This document shows, in pieces, positions 1 to 7,465 of a stretch of 16,027 nt of DNA; the stretch's first letter is position 1, and every line of letters begins with the position of its first letter. The stretch comes from an uncultured Fretibacterium sp. (GTDB lineage Bacteria; Synergistota; Synergistia; Synergistales; Aminobacteriaceae). The stretch covers positions 1-16,027 of the forward strand of contig NZ_CALIAA010000056.1 in the NCBI RefSeq assembly GCF_938040765.1. The letters are read 5' to 3'. The position numbers were made by a program, and so were the translations under genes. Below the pieces are notes generated by a model. That model saw only the letters and a program-made list of their open reading frames with translations. It was not told where the DNA came from and did no database searches.

Positions 1-24
1 CCTTCGTAACCGTTCGCCGCTCAT

Positions 25-80
25 CCGGAAAAATTTTTTCCTGAAGCCGACGGGACGCCACGCCCCCTATGCCCGATAAT
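25..80 (+). promoter_or_regulatory. Promoter-like module upstream of the AAA+ ATPase gene
   Basis: A near-palindromic A/T block lies at 25-41 (GGAAAAATTTTTTCC core). It is followed after exactly 33 nt by GATAAT at 75-80, a 5/6 match to a -10 box. A GGGACG stretch at 52-57 sits 17 nt before GATAAT, where a -35 box would be, though it is a weak match. The reason to believe it is that a second copy with identical spacing lies on the other strand at 15025-15080, ahead of another gene. The predicted start of transcription near 87 would give a leader of about 140 nt. Confidence 0.5.
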
Positions 81-134
81 GGAAGAGACGCGCCGCGCCA
101 GAGACAGACAACCACGCACACGAAAGATTCCGAC

Positions 135-190
135 GGATCGTTCCCGATGGGTTGCTCCCAGTGGATTATTCTCAATGGATTGTTCCCAAC
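135..190 (+). repeat. Four tandem 14-bp dyad repeats in the ATPase leader
   Basis: Four head-to-tail 14-bp units occupy 135-148, 149-162, 163-176 and 177-190, with consensus GGATTGTTCCCAAT. Each unit contains a small dyad, ATTG-TTCC-CAAT. In the first unit both arms change together (ATCG and CGAT), which keeps the pairing. The second unit pairs through G-U wobbles; the third and fourth each have one mismatch. The array ends 25 nt before the ribosome binding site, so it would lie within the mRNA leader if the promoter at 25-80 is right. It may be a set of operator sites or an RNA-binding array. Confidence 0.7.
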
Positions 191-227
191 GGCCTGAATA
201 CCTTTATGAAAGAACGGGAGGACGACG

Positions 228-2255
228 ATGCTGTTCTACAAGATTGAATTTGAGAGTGAGAAGGCCCTGGAGAGCGGCGATCGGCAGTCAAGGCGCGTGC
301 GATCCCGTCTCAAGGCCCTGACGGCGGACGCCAACGCGAGGACGAAGGGGACGATCGCCTTCTTCATCTCGGACTTCGAGGACCGAAACGTCTCCATCGG
401 CGCCGCCCTGTTCGTGGACGCCGTCTCGATGAACCGCCGGGATCTCGCGGAGGCCTTCGAGGAGTTTCGCGCTCAAACCCGGCTCAAGGGGAAAATCCTC
501 GATACCCGGGAGATCACCGCCGGGGATTTTTCCCGGATGCTCAACCTGGCGGACAGGAACGACTACATCGAAGACGACGACAATTACAAAACCGACCTGG
601 GCATGGCGTTCATCAAAGCCTGCACGGAGTCGGAGTGCGAGGAGGTGCTGCTCGATACCCCCTGCACGAAGAGCGAGGCCATCGCCGAGGCGAAGCGGCT
701 GCTGTGCAGCGCCTCCCTTCTCCCCGAGATCGAGCGGATCTTCGACGAACGCTCCCCGGACCGTTTTCAGGGGAACCCGGTCCACTACGTCATCGTGTCG
801 GACGATCCTCAGGTTCGCCGCTCCGTCCGGGAGCTGCTGCTGCGTTCCCTCCTCCAGAGGGGGCGCCTGATGGGGCGGCGCTACTGCACCCTGACGCGCA
901 GCGTCGACGGCGGCCTGCTCGAATGCTTTTACGAGGACAAGCTGAAGGAGCTCTACCAGTCGCAGCTGGGCTGCGCCCTGGCGATAGCGTTCTCCCTGGA
1001 GGACAGAGGAGAGGAGTCCGGACACGCCGACGCCTCCTTCGAGCTCGTCGCCTCCGTCGCGTCGAGGATTCGCGAGTTCCGCCGCGGGACCCTGACCATC
1101 CTGGAGATGGGGCGCTCGGAGTCCAAACTGTACGAGCAGTTGATGGAAGAACTCCACGGCCTCACGTTCGTCAGGCTGGACGAGGAGCTCGTATTCACCC
1201 GGGAGGCCCGGGGGTACCTGAAGCGCCTCGCCGCGAAAAACGGCATCGAGGACTGCCGGTCTCTCCTCAAAAGCCTGCCCCGCGAGGAGTCCGGGTACCT
1301 CAGCACCGACCTCAACAAGCTGTTCGACCGCTGGTACGACAGCTACCTGAGGACGGAGCTCCACCCCCAGTACCGGGAGCTCTCCGCCAAGTCGGAGAAC
1401 CGGGCGAAAAAGCCGAAGGGCGACGCCTATAAGGACTTGATGGAGATGCCCGGCCTCCGGTCGGTCAAGGAGGTGATCCTTCAGGCCATCGACTTCCACA
1501 AGGCCCAGAAGCTGTTTGCGGGCAGGGGGATCGGCACGGAGCGGCCCTCAATGCACATGGTCTTTGCCGGAAACCCCGGCACGGCCAAGACGACCGTGGC
1601 GCGCCTCATGGCCCGCATCATGAAGGACAACGGGTTGCTCTCCTCGGGCGGCCTGGTGGAGGTCGGGCGGAGCGATCTGGTGGGCAAGTACGTGGGATGG
1701 ACCGCGCCGCTCGTTAAAAAGAAGTTCAAGGCGGCCAAGGGCTCGGTGCTCTTCATCGACGAGGCGTACTCGCTGGTGGAGGATCGCGACGGGCTCTACG
1801 GCGACGAGGCGATCAACACGATCGTCCAGGAGATGGAGAACGCACGGGACGAGACGGTGGTGGTCTTCGCCGGATATCCCGACCGGATGCGGGAGTTCGT
1901 GGAGCGCAACCCCGGCCTGAGGAGCCGCGTGGCGTTTCACGTCGATTTCCCCGACTACACGGCGGACGAGCTGATGGAGATCCTTCGGCTTGTCGTCAGA
2001 AAGAAGTGCCGATCACTCGGCGCGAAAGCCGAGGAACAGGCCCGCAGCCTGCTGGAGGCCGCTTTGAGTACGCCCGATTTCGGCAACGGCCGGTTCGTGC
2101 GGAACCTTGTGGAGCGGGCCATGATGCGCCAGGCGTCGCGTCTGGTGCACCTCCCGGCCGACAAGACGACGGATGCGGAACTGAAAGCCCTCCTGGCCGA
2201 GGACTTCGCTCCGGAGGCACAGGCCCAGCACCGCCGCATCTTCGGCTTTCACTGA
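228..2255 (+). CDS. CbxX/CfqX-type AAA+ ATPase with degenerate N-terminal module
   Basis: A 675-residue soluble protein whose C-terminal part is a clear AAA+ ATPase of the CbxX/CfqX (SpoVK-like) class. Visible motifs are Walker A GNPGTAKTT (448-456), a GKYVGWT segment of the pore-loop region (486-492), Walker B VLFIDEAYS (507-515), sensor 1 FAGYPD (547-552), the arginine-finger region NPGLRSR (561-567) and a sensor-2/lid segment GNGRFVRN (619-626). The first 180 residues match no family I recognise. Residues about 184-375 look like a second AAA fold that has lost its Walker motifs. The ATG at 228 has GGGAGG at 216-221, six bases upstream. Family members remodel protein complexes using ATP, for example rubisco activation by CbbX, but there is no rubisco here and the substrate is unknown. 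It appears to be transcribed alone from the upstream module. Confidence 0.9.
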   Translation: MLFYKIEFESEKALESGDRQSRRVRSRLKALTADANARTKGTIAFFISDFEDRNVSIGAALFVDAVSMNRRDLAEAFEEFRAQTRLKGKILDTREITAGDFSRMLNLADRNDYIEDDDNYKTDLGMAFIKACTESECEEVLLDTPCTKSEAIAEAKRLLCSASLLPEIERIFDERSPDRFQGNPVHYVIVSDDPQVRRSVRELLLRSLLQRGRLMGRRYCTLTRSVDGGLLECFYEDKLKELYQSQLGCALAIAFSLEDRGEESGHADASFELVASVASRIREFRRGTLTILEMGRSESKLYEQLMEELHGLTFVRLDEELVFTREARGYLKRLAAKNGIEDCRSLLKSLPREESGYLSTDLNKLFDRWYDSYLRTELHPQYRELSAKSENRAKKPKGDAYKDLMEMPGLRSVKEVILQAIDFHKAQKLFAGRGIGTERPSMHMVFAGNPGTAKTTVARLMARIMKDNGLLSSGGLVEVGRSDLVGKYVGWTAPLVKKKFKAAKGSVLFIDEAYSLVEDRDGLYGDEAINTIVQEMENARDETVVVFAGYPDRMREFVERNPGLRSRVAFHVDFPDYTADELMEILRLVVRKKCRSLGAKAEEQARSLLEAALSTPDFGNGRFVRNLVERAMMRQASRLVHLPADKTTDAELKALLAEDFAPEAQAQHRRIFGFH

Positions 2256-2364
2256 ACCCGGCCCTGTTCTACGCGCCCCCAAGTTCCGGTTGCAGGACGC
2301 CTCACGGAGGAAACCGCCCGCCCGGCGGGCAAGGGAGAGCTGCTGTAAAATGGAGGGTATGAAT

Positions 2365-2388
2365 GAACGGGGCGAAGGCCCCGTTCTT
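2365..2388 (+). terminator. Perfect 9-bp hairpin between ATPase and uracil-DNA glycosylase genes
   Basis: GAACGGGGC (2365-2373) and GCCCCGTTC (2378-2386) form a perfect 9-bp stem around a GAAG tetraloop, followed by only a short TTCTT run. It could be a weak intrinsic terminator for the ATPase gene or a 5' hairpin on the next mRNA. A second GC-only hairpin lies at 2316-2330 (6-bp stem, no T-run). Confidence 0.45.
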
Positions 2389-2420
2389 AAAATGGAATGT
2401 CCCCGCGAGGAGTGATCGTT

Positions 2421-3191
2421 TTGCCGCCCGATCGAACCATGGACGCCGCCGTCCGAGCCCAGCTGGACGCCGCGGAACAGCTGAGAAAGGCGATGGACGC
2501 CCTGCGCTTCTCCGCTCCGGTCGCGTGCGTCTACAATCCCCTGGATTACGCCTGGAACGCCTTCAGGGCCTATGTGGAGCGTTACGGTTCGGCCCCGAAG
2601 CGCACGCTCTTCCTGGGGATGAACCCCGGCCCGTGGGGCATGGCCCAGACGGGCGTTCCCTTCGGCGAGGTCACGGCCGTGCGGGACTGGATGCGCATCG
2701 CCGTCCCCACGGGACGCCCCCCGGACGAGCACCCGCAGTACCCGGTGGAGGGGCTGGCCTGCAGACGGTCCGAGGTCAGCGGCCAAAGGCTGTGGGGCCT
2801 TTTCCAGGAGCGTTTCGGGACGCCGGAGGCCTTCTTCGCCGACCACCTCGTCGTCAACTACTGTCCGCTGCTCTTCATCGCCGCGTCCCCGCGCCGGAAC
2901 GGCACGGAGGGAGGGCGAAACCTCACCCCCGACAAACTGCCGGCCGGCGAGCGCCGTGCGCTCTACGCCGCGTGCGACGTCCACCTGCGTGCGGTCGTGG
3001 CGGCGCTCCGGCCCCGTTTTCTGGTGGGCATCGGGGCCTTCGCCGAGACACGGGCCCGGGAGGACCTTTCGGGTGCGGATGTCGAGATCGTGAGGATCCT
3101 GCATCCCAGCCCGGCCTCGCCCCTGAGCAACAGGGACTGGCCCGGAACGGCGGCGCGGCAGCTGCTCGACGCCGGGGTCTGGACAGGGTAA
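2421..3191 (+). CDS. SMUG1-type uracil-DNA glycosylase
   Basis: Removes uracil and oxidised pyrimidines from DNA as the first step of base-excision repair. The family-defining block GMNPGPWGMAQTGVPFGEV is intact (residues 66-84 counted from this start), including the asparagine that acts in catalysis. Downstream are RRSEVSGQRLWGLF, NYCPLLF, GRNLTPDKLP and the second active-site motif HPSPASPLSN (about 228-237), all resembling vertebrate SMUG1. Length (256 aa) is close to the ~270 aa of the animal enzyme. I chose the TTG at 2421 because GCGAGGAG lies eight bases upstream. An in-frame ATG at 2397 would add eight residues but has no ribosome binding site and abuts the hairpin; ATG 2439 is another option. 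SMUG1 is patchily distributed in bacteria. The function is secure, the start less so. Confidence 0.9.
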   Translation: MPPDRTMDAAVRAQLDAAEQLRKAMDALRFSAPVACVYNPLDYAWNAFRAYVERYGSAPKRTLFLGMNPGPWGMAQTGVPFGEVTAVRDWMRIAVPTGRPPDEHPQYPVEGLACRRSEVSGQRLWGLFQERFGTPEAFFADHLVVNYCPLLFIAASPRRNGTEGGRNLTPDKLPAGERRALYAACDVHLRAVVAALRPRFLVGIGAFAETRAREDLSGADVEIVRILHPSPASPLSNRDWPGTAARQLLDAGVWTG

Positions 3192-3237
3192 TTTCTGATG
3201 GAGCGACAAACGATTCCTCTCGCCCGAAGCGGCAAGG

Positions 3238-3246
3238 TGGTATGAT
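3238..3246 (+). promoter_or_regulatory. Extended -10 promoter candidate for the nitroreductase gene
   Basis: TGGTATGAT fits the extended -10 pattern TGnTATAAT with a single mismatch. No convincing -35 box is seen, which is common for extended -10 promoters. Transcription would start near 3253, about 63 nt before the gene. Confidence 0.4.
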
Positions 3247-3315
3247 AAGCGAGCCGCCTGCCGTCATGGTGGGCGCAGAAATGAAAAGGAAAATATTGCT
3301 TGGAGGGGAAAACTC

Positions 3316-3888
3316 ATGGGCATGATTCAAGCGCTGGCGGACCGCCGAAGCATTTACGCTCTCGATAAGAACCTTCCCGTTCCGGAGGCAGAGGTCGAGG
3401 CCCTGGTCCGTCAGGTGACCGAGCTGGTTCCGGACGCGTTCAACATGAAAAGCGCCCGGGTCGCCGTCGCCCTCGGCAGGATGCAGGACGCATTGTGGGA
3501 TGCGGTCTACGATGCCTTTGGCGGCGCGGTCGAAAGGAAGAAGGTCGACGGATTTAAGGCCGCCGCGGGGACTCTTTTGTATTTCTACGACAATGACGTG
3601 GTCCGAGGCATGCAGGAACAGTTTCCGCGTTACGCCGAGAACTTCCCCGTCTGGGCGAATCATGCGAACGCCATGCTGCAGCTGTCCCTGTGGACGGCGC
3701 TCCGCGAGCGGAACGTCGGGGCCAACATACAGCACTATAATCCCGTCATCGATTCCGCCGTAAAAGAATTGTTCGGCCTTCCGGATTCCTGGGTTTTATT
3801 GGCTGAGATGCCCTTTGGAGGCATCGTCACTCACCCCGAGCCAAAGGGAGGAGAGGATATCTCCGCGCGCGTGAGGATCGTCCGGTAG
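3316..3888 (+). CDS. Frm2/Hbn1-like nitroreductase family protein
   Basis: A 190-residue flavin-dependent oxidoreductase of the compact nitroreductase subgroup related to yeast Frm2/Hbn1 (COG3560). Supporting segments are RRSIYAL (10-16, the FMN-phosphate contact region of the superfamily), PDAFNMKSAR (39-48), GANIQHYNPVID (135-146) and AEMPFGG (163-169). Members reduce nitro compounds or quinones with NAD(P)H, usually as FMN-bound dimers in the cytoplasm; the natural substrate is not evident. GGAGGGG at 3302-3308 lies seven bases before the ATG, which supports this start. It follows the glycosylase gene by 124 nt, with its own likely promoter in the gap. The 113 nt after it show no clear terminator. 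Confidence 0.88.
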   Translation: MGMIQALADRRSIYALDKNLPVPEAEVEALVRQVTELVPDAFNMKSARVAVALGRMQDALWDAVYDAFGGAVERKKVDGFKAAAGTLLYFYDNDVVRGMQEQFPRYAENFPVWANHANAMLQLSLWTALRERNVGANIQHYNPVIDSAVKELFGLPDSWVLLAEMPFGGIVTHPEPKGGEDISARVRIVR

Positions 3889-4001
3889 GCACTTTTTCAC
3901 TCGCCGACCGGGTGCGCTCGGGGCCTTGAAGCGGCACAGCGGCCTGCCTCCATTGAGATGACGGGGCGGGAGCGCGCGGAAGGAAAGATGGGAATGAAAC
4001 C

Positions 4002-5099
4002 ATGAATAAAATGCGCCTGAGCGTTGCCGTGGGCGTTCTGTTGATTCTTGCGGCGGCCCTTGCCAGGGGACGGCTGTTCCCGAGGGAGGTCCATACGCTG
4101 TCGAAGGATGGAACCTCCATGAACACCATGATCCGCATCTCCGTGACGGGGGAGGGGAAGGAGCCCGAGAAGGTGCTGGACGAGTCCTTTCTTCTTCTGG
4201 ACTCCCTGAACGACCAGCTTTCCCTCTTTCAGAAGGATTCCGCGATCGCGCGCATCAACGATGCCGCGGGCGCCGAACCCGAGGCTGTGTCCCCCGACGT
4301 GTTTGCCGTCATCGAGGATGCCCGGAGTATCTGTGCCCTGACGGACGGGGTGTTCAACCCTCTGGTGGGCCCTTTGACGAAACTCTGGAAGATCAACCGG
4401 CAGATGCCCTCCGACGCGGAGAGCGCGGACGCCGATGCCCGCATGCGGTTCCGACTCCCCGATCCGGCGAGCGTGGATGAACTGCTTCCTCTGACCCAAG
4501 TCGAGAACCTGGAGATGCTGAGCCCCGACAGGGTCCGTCTGCGGCGGAAGGGCTGCATGCTGGATCTGGGGGGCATCGCCAAGGGGTACGCATCCCTGCG
4601 GCTGGCCAACCTCTTCCGAGCGCGGGGGGTGAGGTCCGCCCTGATCGATCTGGGGGGCAACGTCTATGCCGTGGGGTCCCAGCCCGGTGGGGCCCCCTGG
4701 AACATCGGCATCCGCAACCCCAAGGACACCAGGGGGGCTCCCATCGCGGTCCTGTCCGTCACGGATGCCGCCGTCGTCACGTCCGGCACCTACGAACGCT
4801 TTAAGATCATCGACGGGGTCCGCTACTCCCACTTCTTCGATCCCTCGACGGGCTATCCCGTCCGCAACGCCATGCTCTCCGCCACCCTCGTCACGCCGGA
4901 CGGAACTCTGGCCGACGCGCTGGCGACGGCCTTCATGGTGATGGGGGCGGACCGGGCTTTCAAGTTTCTGGAGGACAGGCCGGAGCTTGGGGCCATCCTC
5001 ATCCTCGAGGAGGACGAGGGCGTCGAAATCCTGGCGACCCGAAACCTGGAGGGTCGGCTGAGGACGACCGATCCGTCGCTGACCGTTCATTTTTTCTGA
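4002..5099 (+). CDS. apbE: FAD:protein FMN transferase (ApbE)
   Basis: Transfers FMN from FAD onto Ser/Thr of target proteins through a phosphoester bond. Family motifs are present in order: GCMLDLGGIAKGYA (184-197), DLGGNVYAVG (216-225), VVTSGTYERF (258-267), FDPSTGYPV (279-287) and the Mg-binding segment DALATAFMVMG (305-315). Residues about 5-21 form one hydrophobic segment without a lipobox cysteine. It is therefore more likely an uncleaved membrane anchor or signal peptide facing outside than a lipoprotein, as expected for an enzyme that modifies periplasmic or membrane parts of Rnf. At 365 aa it is of normal length. The rnf operon on the opposite strand ends about 1 kb downstream, and RnfD and RnfG are the obvious substrates. 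Starts at ATG 4002 (GGGAA seven bases upstream) and ATG 4011 are both possible. Confidence 0.95.
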   Translation: MNKMRLSVAVGVLLILAAALARGRLFPREVHTLSKDGTSMNTMIRISVTGEGKEPEKVLDESFLLLDSLNDQLSLFQKDSAIARINDAAGAEPEAVSPDVFAVIEDARSICALTDGVFNPLVGPLTKLWKINRQMPSDAESADADARMRFRLPDPASVDELLPLTQVENLEMLSPDRVRLRRKGCMLDLGGIAKGYASLRLANLFRARGVRSALIDLGGNVYAVGSQPGGAPWNIGIRNPKDTRGAPIAVLSVTDAAVVTSGTYERFKIIDGVRYSHFFDPSTGYPVRNAMLSATLVTPDGTLADALATAFMVMGADRAFKFLEDRPELGAILILEEDEGVEILATRNLEGRLRTTDPSLTVHFF

Positions 5100-5109
5100 G
5101 CCGCCCCTT

Positions 5110-5135
5110 CCCGTCTCCGTTCGACGGGGGGATTT
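5110..5135 (+). terminator. Possible weak terminator after apbE
   Basis: CCCGTC (5110-5115) pairs with GACGGG (5123-5128) around a 7-nt loop and is followed by GGGATTTTC. It sits 10 nt after the apbE stop. The T-run is short and separated from the stem by three G's, so transcription may continue into the next gene. Confidence 0.3.
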
Positions 5136-5161
5136 TCGGAAAACGAGAGGAGACGATAACC

Positions 5162-5674
5162 TTGAACATCAATCGACCGCGCGTTCAGCCGCAGAATCGC
5201 CTGGACCCGGACGACGACAAGGCGTGGAATGCGCCGGGCTCCCGCCGCGAAAACGGCGTTTTGGGGTACCTCTCCCGTCGGCGGATCGTCGTTGCCGTTG
5301 TCTCCACCCTCGTTGCGAGCGTCATTACGGCGGGTGCGTTCAACATTTCCGGGCTGTTCAACGAATCCCGGCTTTATTTGTTCGGCGTGACATGTGTCTT
5401 TTGGGCATTTGCCTGGGCGGCCTTTCTGTTTCTGCGTTTCGACGAACGAACCCTGCAGCTTCGTCAGAAAAATACTCATGTCGCCATCCTGACTTACAAG
5501 CTCGCCATCCCTGCCGTCTGTACGCTGTGCTTCAGCATGTTCCGGTTCGTCACCCTCAACAACTCCCTTATGACGGAATCCGCACTGGGAGATTACTTCC
5601 TTTTTCTTACCCGTGCCCTGTTTGGGCTTAGCTTTGTCTTCGTCTTTTATTGGGCGACGTTCCTGGTCGAATAG
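5162..5674 (+). CDS. Four-helix integral membrane protein, unknown function
   Basis: A 170-residue protein that I do not recognise. The first 38 residues are polar (DPDDDK, then SRRRI) and probably cytoplasmic. Four hydrophobic stretches follow at about 42-63, 71-93, 107-131 and 145-168, so both ends should be on the same side. The two helix pairs are separated by a charged loop (FDERTLQLRQKN, 93-104). It has no catalytic-looking motif. The start is TTG at 5162, supported by GAGAGGAG at 5145-5152 with a 9-nt gap. It follows apbE by 62 nt on the same strand and may be co-transcribed with it. Confidence 0.7.
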   Translation: MNINRPRVQPQNRLDPDDDKAWNAPGSRRENGVLGYLSRRRIVVAVVSTLVASVITAGAFNISGLFNESRLYLFGVTCVFWAFAWAAFLFLRFDERTLQLRQKNTHVAILTYKLAIPAVCTLCFSMFRFVTLNNSLMTESALGDYFLFLTRALFGLSFVFVFYWATFLVE

Positions 5675-5708
5675 TCGAAAACTTCTCAGCCGCAACAGAA
5701 AATTACGG

Positions 5709-5930
5709 ATGAGTAGGATTCAACAGGCTTTACGGGAACGGCAGCGCGGACTGCTCGATAGGGTTCTCCTGTCGACGGACCGGGACGGCCTCGTCGTCGA
5801 GGCCAGAAGGACATCGCTCATTACGGGCATGGCGGCGACGGCGGAGAGCAAAACGCGGCGCAAGCGGGTGACCGAGTATTGTCTGGATCCCTTCCGCATC
5901 TACGTGAGCGAAGCGCTGCGGGAACGGTAG
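5709..5930 (+). CDS. Small hypothetical protein (doubtful)
   Basis: An ORF of 73 codons, rich in Arg and Glu, with no hydrophobic segment and no family I recognise. Third codon positions are mostly G or C in the second half, as in the neighbouring genes, which argues for coding. Against it, there is no Shine-Dalgarno sequence before the ATG. The frame stays open upstream to about 5613, overlapping the end of the membrane-protein gene. It could be a real small gene, a remnant of a longer one, or chance. It ends 33 nt before the strong hairpin at 5964. Confidence 0.4.
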   Translation: MSRIQQALRERQRGLLDRVLLSTDRDGLVVEARRTSLITGMAATAESKTRRKRVTEYCLDPFRIYVSEALRER

Positions 5931-5960
5931 GGCCTTTCCCGGGCTCGCCATTCTCCGGGT

Positions 5961-6000
5961 AAAAAACGCAGACAGGGGCGCTTACCCCTGTCTGCGTTTA
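5961..6000 (-). terminator. Strong, probably bidirectional terminator at the convergence point
   Basis: AAACGCAGACAGGGG (5964-5978) and CCCCTGTCTGCGTTT (5985-5999) form a perfect 15-bp stem with a 6-nt loop (CGCTTA). On the minus strand the stem runs into six consecutive T's (5966-5961), a textbook intrinsic terminator 59 nt after the rnfB stop. On the plus strand the TTTATGCTT tail is weaker, but the hairpin could still stop the apbE-side transcript. Confidence 0.9.
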
Positions 6001-6058
6001 TGCTTCTCTCACTTCATCACATGGCCGGGGCTTGGATGTGCCCGGCTCCTCGGCGGCT

Positions 6059-6868
6059 TCAGCAGGCGGGCATGGAGTCGATGCACTTCGACGGGCACTT
6101 GGCGACGCACGTGCCGCAGTTCACGCACTTCTCCGGATCGATGACCGCGAGGTCGCGGTCCATCGTGATGGCGGTCGCCGGGCAGACCTTGGCGCAGAGT
6201 CCGCAGCCGATGCAGCCGATGCTGCACACCTTCTTGACCATCGGCCCCTTCCAGTGGGAGTTGCAGGCCACGGCGACGTTTTCCCTCTTGGGGATCAGCG
6301 TCAGTACGGACTTCGGGCAGACGGCGACACAGGCGCCGCAGCCCGTGCACTTCGACGCGTCCACCGTGGCCAGCCCATCCACGATGGAGAGAGCCCCGAA
6401 GGCGCAGACCTTGACGCAGGTGCCGAACCCCATGCAGCCGAAGGGGCAGGCGTTGGGGGACCCGCCGGGCAGGATGGCCGCCGAACGGCAGTCCTGGATG
6501 CCGCTGTAGAGGACCGTGCGCGGAGAACGCTCCGGGGTCCCCTTGCACTTCAGGAAAGCGCGCATGGGAACGGTCTCCTCGGCCTGTACCCCCATGATCT
6601 CCGCTATGCGCGCCGCGACCTCGGAGCCGCCGACGGAACAGAGGTTCGTCTTCGCCCCGTCGGCCACGACGCCCTCCGCATAGCCGTCGCACCCGGGGTA
6701 GCCGCATCCTCCGCAGTTGGCGCCGGGCAGGGCCTCACGGATCAGCTGGACCCGAATGTCCGGCTTGACGAAGAAGGCCACGGAAGCCATGGCCAGCAGC
6801 ACGCCGAAGACCAGCCCCAAAGCCCCCATCAGCGCCGTGGGATAGAACAAAACGTACATGAAGTCCAT
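6059..6868 (-). CDS. rnfB: Rnf complex iron-sulfur subunit RnfB
   Basis: The electron-entry subunit, which takes electrons from reduced ferredoxin. An N-terminal membrane helix (about 10-34) is followed by the 4Fe-4S domain NCGGCGYPGC (C52, C55, C60, with C77). After it come several ferredoxin-type motifs: CPFGCMGFGTCVKVC (141-155), CTGCGACVAVCP (174-185), CSIGCIGCGLCAKVCP (215-230) and CVNCGTCVAKCP (248-259). At 269 aa it is the long clostridial type rather than the ~190-aa RsxB of E. coli. It is the last gene of the operon, 18 nt after rnfA, with a GGGAGGGGGGA ribosome binding site. A further Cys pair at the C-terminus (C262, C269) lies outside the obvious clusters. Confidence 0.97.
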   Translation of the reverse strand: MDFMYVLFYPTALMGALGLVFGVLLAMASVAFFVKPDIRVQLIREALPGANCGGCGYPGCDGYAEGVVADGAKTNLCSVGGSEVAARIAEIMGVQAEETVPMRAFLKCKGTPERSPRTVLYSGIQDCRSAAILPGGSPNACPFGCMGFGTCVKVCAFGALSIVDGLATVDASKCTGCGACVAVCPKSVLTLIPKRENVAVACNSHWKGPMVKKVCSIGCIGCGLCAKVCPATAITMDRDLAVIDPEKCVNCGTCVAKCPSKCIDSMPAC

Positions 6869-6886
6869 ATTCGTCCCCCCTCCCGG

Positions 6887-7465
6887 CTACTTGACCATGC
6901 CGCTGAAGCCCATGAAGGCGATGGACATCAGCCCGGCGGTGACGAGCGCAAGGGGCAGGCCCCTCAAACACTTGGGAATGGCGTCGTTCTGGTCCAGGCG
7001 TTCCCGTATCCCCGCCATCAGGGTGATGGCGAGCAGGAAGCCGAGAGAGGAGCCGAGCGCGTTGACGAGCGACTGGGCCAGGGTGTAGTTCTCGTTCATG
7101 TTGATGACGGCGACGCCCAGGACCGCGCAGTTGGTCGTGATCAGGGGCAGGAATATCCCCAGCGACTTGTAGAGCCCCGGGTTCAGCTTCTTCAGCGCCA
7201 GCTCGACGAACTGCACCAGGGCCGCGATCACGAGGATGAACGACAGCGTATAGAGATACTCCAGGTGCAGGGGCACGAGCACGTAGTGATAGACCAGCCA
7301 CGTCATCAGGGACGAGAGCATGATGACGAACACCACGGCCAACCCCATGCCCCTGGCCGTCTCCAGCTTGGTGGAGACGCCCATGAAGGGACAGCACCCC
7401 AGGAAGCGCGACAACAGGATGTTGTGGATGAATATGGAGCTGACGAAGAGCAGCAGCAGATCCAT
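6887..7465 (-). CDS. rnfA: Rnf complex membrane subunit RnfA
   Basis: An integral membrane subunit of the Rnf ferredoxin:NAD+ oxidoreductase, paralogous to RnfE and packed against it. Its 192 residues form about six hydrophobic helices. GCCPFMGVS (23-31) and TNCAVLGVAVIN (111-122) carry the cysteines (C24/C25 and C113) that, in studied homologues, hold an iron-sulfur centre shared with RnfE within the membrane. Its ATG overlaps the rnfE stop by one base (TGATG at 7467-7463), indicating coupled translation. Length and motifs are standard. Confidence 0.97.
   Translation of the reverse strand: MDLLLLFVSSIFIHNILLSRFLGCCPFMGVSTKLETARGMGLAVVFVIMLSSLMTWLVYHYVLVPLHLEYLYTLSFILVIAALVQFVELALKKLNPGLYKSLGIFLPLITTNCAVLGVAVINMNENYTLAQSLVNALGSSLGFLLAITLMAGIRERLDQNDAIPKCLRGLPLALVTAGLMSIAFMGFSGMVK

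Noticed and set aside
79..321. An 80-codon plus-strand ORF before the AAA+ gene
   Set aside because: It starts on top of the predicted -10 box, has no ribosome binding site, runs through the 14-bp tandem repeats and overlaps the ATPase gene by about 90 nt in another frame.
288..1499. A 403-codon minus-strand ORF opposite the AAA+ gene
   Set aside because: It is a low-complexity shadow reading frame typical of GC-rich DNA; the plus-strand frame carries the AAA+ motifs.
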